Positions 61,301 through 64,000 of a stretch of DNA of 64,000 nucleotides are shown here, piece after piece. The notes beneath the pieces were generated by a model. The model worked only from the letters and a program-made list of their open reading frames with translations, was not told the DNA's origin and searched no databases. Each line of letters starts with the position of its first letter. The first letter of the stretch is position 1. The translations under genes were made by a program, and so were the position numbers. The stretch comes from Halichondria panicea (taxonomy: Eukaryota; Porifera; Demospongiae; Suberitida; Halichondriidae). The DNA lies in contig NC_087390.1 in assembly GCF_963675165.1 (NCBI RefSeq), positions 475,001 through 539,000 on the forward strand, in the 5' to 3' direction.

Positions 61301-61903
61301 TCGGAGCTACCGACGATGAGGACTTGAGTCTCTGTGTGTGTGTGTGGGAGTGTGTGTAGGTGAGTGTGGGCGTGTGGGTGAGTGTGGGCGTGTGTGTGTG
61401 TGTGCATGGGGAGGGGGGCATAATAATAGCAATAACAGAGAAAAAGAAAATGCTTACGAGGGTAAGTCATACATGCACACAAACTATACATATCGACTAC
61501 TAAAGAAGATGTGTGGTTAAACACACTATGACGCAGCGTAGCTACTAGTTAGAGCTCAAAGCCTGTCATAAAATTGAGTACACAACCAGAAAATGGACGT
61601 ATGTAAACAGCAGCAGACCTCACCTCAATAAAGTCGTCAAGTCCGAGCAGAGTGAACTCGTGTTGCAGGTGCACCCTGAAGTTCATGTCCTCAGCAGAAT
61701 GCACAAACACGTTGATGAAGGTCATACAAGCCACTTGGAATTCAGCACTTGCTGTGGGCTCCATGAAATAATGGACTAGCTTCTCAAACCGATACTGTTT
61801 GTTGTTTTCCTTCTTGAAGTTGTCCACTGATTCCATTATCTTGATGTGACCACCCTTTACCAGACACACGGCTGCTAGGAGCTCAATCACAGCTATAGCA
61901 GTC
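55328..61903 (-). CDS. FMNL: Formin-like protein, FMNL type (5' exons missing)
   Basis: Seventeen minus-strand exons: 61624-61903, 61176-61331, 60647-60695, 60414-60481, 60110-60271, 59739-59879, 59330-59525, 58857-59004, 58288-58374, 57972-58040, 57575-57655, 57085-57217, 56709-56872, 56510-56611, 56067-56111, 55766-55829, 55328-55512. Order of domains: FH3/DID end ([36 protein letters not shown]), coiled coil ([15 protein letters not shown]), proline-rich FH1, then FH2 ([82 protein letters not shown]) and a short C-terminus (YDGAIEEII...NRPWLK). FMNL formins nucleate and elongate unbranched actin downstream of Rho-family GTPases. The GTPase-binding exons are not in the window. The FH1 exon needs a 1-nt shift. 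Confidence 0.88.
57263..57449. repeat. Inverted-repeat element, variant subfamily, in a formin intron
   Basis: CACCGTATAACGCGGAGCTT to AAAATTTCGCGCCATACAGT; shares interior words (GAGGCCATTCCACGAAAT) with 3645-3850. Confidence 0.65.
58430..58720. repeat. Diverged satellite unit in a formin intron
   Basis: TCTGAAAGAGCTAGCTTTCA, GTTGTCATAACTTTTTCATA and related words resemble the CCATAACTT satellite, with low similarity. Confidence 0.45.
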
Positions 61904-62027
61904 CTGTGTGTGTGTGTGTGTGTGTGGAGGGGATGGTGTGTGTGGGCAGTGTGCGTGTCGAGGGGGTGGGTGTGTGAGTAGGTGTGTGTGTGTGTGTGGG
62001 GAGGGGGTGTTTTCATAACTAATTTGT

Positions 62028-62622
62028 GATAAGGAAGTGTCATCCACGCAAGGTAATACACACAGTTGCTATAATGGAGGAATGAGAGTTCACCATTCAA
62101 ACTGTACTGTATACCACACCCACACACTGTACATGACTGTACTTAGAAACACTAAAATACAAATACATACGGGAAAGAGGAACCAACATTTGACAAAGGT
62201 TTGAAACAATTTCTTTGGACAATGTATAAACAAAGGTGAACATGTTGTTTGTAGGTAATCAGTAGCCCTCATCTCCCCTCAAGCATATCAAACAGGAAAC
62301 CACCACAGACCACTAAAGGTGATTGATGGTATCAGCAATAGTTGTAGGGTCAACTGCTGGTTACCTAGGGCAGTATACTAGACTGATCTCATGATATGCC
62401 AACATCTATCCTACATGTCAATGCACAACACTCGTTATTATAATTATAGTAAGAAAGTTACTCTGAAGTTTGTGACGAATCTGTGCAGAACGGGGAAGAT
62501 GGAGTTGGGTTGACTCAGTTTAGCATTTTCTCCAAAGTATTGCACAACTTCTCCGAACGCCTCCTACAAAATGAGGTTTACATGTGGTGTGATCGATAAG
62601 CAATTGGTAATTACATGTACGT
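62028..62622 (-). pseudogene. Duplicated formin exon (copy of exon 56510-56611) with flanks
   Basis: Matches 55960-56630 almost base for base, with a clean deletion corresponding to 56017-56133 that removes the neighbouring exon 56067-56111. The exon copy is 62462-62563 ([20 protein letters not shown]...). It lies upstream of the first visible formin exon, in an order that could not give a normal formin. Confidence 0.9.
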
Positions 62623-62635
62623 ACTCAACATTGAT

Positions 62636-62760
62636 GATACCATTTGAAAGGTCTCTTTTTAAGCTGTCAAAAACCCCCAAAATAGTTGAAATTGAATGCA
62701 CGTTATGGCAGCTGAAAGAGTCCTCAAACCATTGATTAAACGGAGGGGGGATGAAGTTGG
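62636..62760. repeat. Satellite fragment at the duplication junction
   Basis: CCATTTGAAAGGTCTCTTTT, GTTATGGCAGCTGAAAGAGT and CCTCAAACCATTGATTAAAC match the satellite family. It joins the formin copy to the PPIG copy. Confidence 0.65.
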
Positions 62761-62839
62761 TATGTAATAGACGGACTATAATTATAACACGAGTGTAGGG
62801 TCCAATTTGTCTGACAAAAGCGTGGGCTATAATTAGGGT

Positions 62840-62926
62840 ATACGTTGGTATAAATGTTCGCGGTAGATGCTTGATCAGCGAAAACCATGAACATTTATAC
62901 CCTCGAAATATCCCCGCTATACGGTA
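62840..62926. repeat. Inverted-repeat element fragment
   Basis: ATAAATGTTCGCGGTAGATG...GAACATTTAT hairpin and a CCCCGCTATACGGTA end, matching the element at 261-463. Confidence 0.6.
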
Positions 62927-63093
62927 GCTAGGGAAATACTGAATGGAAGGAACTACCTACAGACAACACTGATAGTACACTCATAGGGAGGTAATAAACC
63001 CTCCACTGATATAGCTAGTGCAGCACTATTAGCATGCAGTGGATGAGATGGTGGTCTCACACACACACAGCTATTATCCGCCCACTCTCTCAC

Positions 63094-63806
63094 ATGAAGA
63101 ACTGAGATCCGTTGGTGATTGGTCCCTTGTTGGCCATTGAGAGGAGGAATGGTTTCTCGTGTTTGTGCTGGAACACCTCATCCTTGAACATGCCACCATA
63201 GATGGACTCCCCACCCATTCCACCACCTGTGTGGGGTGTGGGGGGTGGGTATGTGTGTGTGAGGTGTGTGGAGAGGTGTGAAACACAAAGATTGTCCAAT
63301 TGTCTTCGGGGAAACTAGTGAAGATGTGCAGTACCCTTGTGTGTACACGTAATTAACTTGCGACTAAAAGATATTTAAGCATCGTATTTTTTCACACTTA
63401 GGTACAGAATTGTATCACAAATGACATGATACAATGTCCATACTGACCGCAGCTGAAGTCTCCTCCTTGTACAATGAAGCCCTTCACTATACGGTATGGG
63501 TGTGCCCTTGTAGTGTAATGGCTTGAACGTGCTCTTGCCCCTCCCCCCTCTCACCCGTACACAGACACCGGAAGTTCTCCGTTCTCTTGGGAACCACATT
63601 ACTATATAACTCAAACACAACCCGCCCAGCTGAACAAGAGAGGAAGAAATACTTTTTACGACAGTCTACATTAATACAGCATATTAAAATGTCTACTAGA
63701 TCTAGTACAGCTTGATTATACAGCCAAACCAACACATCCATAACTTACTTGCCACTCCATTGATAGCTATGTCAAAGAAACATCGTGGAAGAGGAGCAGG
63801 CATCAT
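63094..63806 (-). pseudogene. PPIG exons 1-3, frameshifted copy
   Basis: Exons 63749-63806, 63448-63629 and 63094-63226 correspond to PPIG exons 1-3. Exon 2 is 182 nt instead of 183: two bases are lost where the original has GGTGGATGGG and one C is gained in a C run, breaking the cyclophilin frame in the region of HRIVKGF. Exon 3 is open and still reads [20 protein letters not shown]. Exons 4-9 are absent. Sequence upstream to the window end equals 15247-15440, so this is a partial segmental copy. Confidence 0.9.
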
Positions 63807-64000
63807 GAAATTAGGCTATCTTCATGCATGGAGGGTGTATCTTTTACCACATGGCAGTAGTTGGGCGTTGCTGTTGGATTGGACTGATACGCCCATCTAG
63901 CCAATAATTGTGATCTTACCAATGTTTCATTAATGATCTTTACCCTAATAAAGTATCAGATTTAGTACACAATGCATTTTCACAACAATTAACACTAGAC

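Overview
The window is nuclear DNA of an animal, most probably a demosponge. Genes are packed closely and have short GT-AG introns, introns are AT-rich with many small inverted-repeat elements, and there are tandem NACHT/LRR receptors carrying death-fold domains and a 2A-like motif. The organism call is inference; no species marker is visible.

Layout. 1-6816 (+): three tandem DHRS7-like short-chain dehydrogenases; the first lacks its 5' end and the third has lost the catalytic Tyr. 7125-9063 (+): a two-exon protein with a membrane segment, a death-fold-like stretch and a helical C-terminus. 9431-11386 (-): a complete six-exon BOLA1. 11641-15246 (-): a complete nine-exon PPIG-type cyclophilin with an RS tail. 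15521-17249: an inserted element with inverted repeats and its own 284-codon ORF.

17356-54806 is a segmental array of three related units: 5' exons of the elongation factor EAF (+), the last exons of a CPVL-type serine carboxypeptidase (+), then tail-to-tail a complete NLR gene (-) whose start lies head-to-head about 240 bp from the next EAF copy. The NLRs (918, 1490 and 1336 aa as assembled here) each have two N-terminal hydrophobic segments, a perfect 2A motif with the predicted break at Gly174/Pro175, a death domain, a NACHT ATPase and LRRs. Read literally, each gene yields two separate products: a membrane protein of 174 residues and a cytosolic death-NACHT-LRR receptor. The EAF and CPVL copies are partial and decaying; in all three CPVL copies the exon for the catalytic Asp is absent and a CA/TTCTTGTTCTC minisatellite lies there. 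The middle unit is swollen by about 9 kb of nested repeats (27-36 kb), including a 1.2-kb Tc1-like palindrome with a readable empty site and an orphan methylmalonyl-CoA mutase exon.

55328-61903 (-): a formin-like gene (FMNL type) lacking its 5' exons. Upstream of its first visible exon lie a copy of one of its own late exons (62028-62622) and a frameshifted copy of PPIG exons 1-3 (63094-63806), so the end of the window repeats the sequence around 15 kb and another array unit may begin beyond it. Exon coordinates were set by hand from splice sites, reading frame and family knowledge; no alignment or database search was run.
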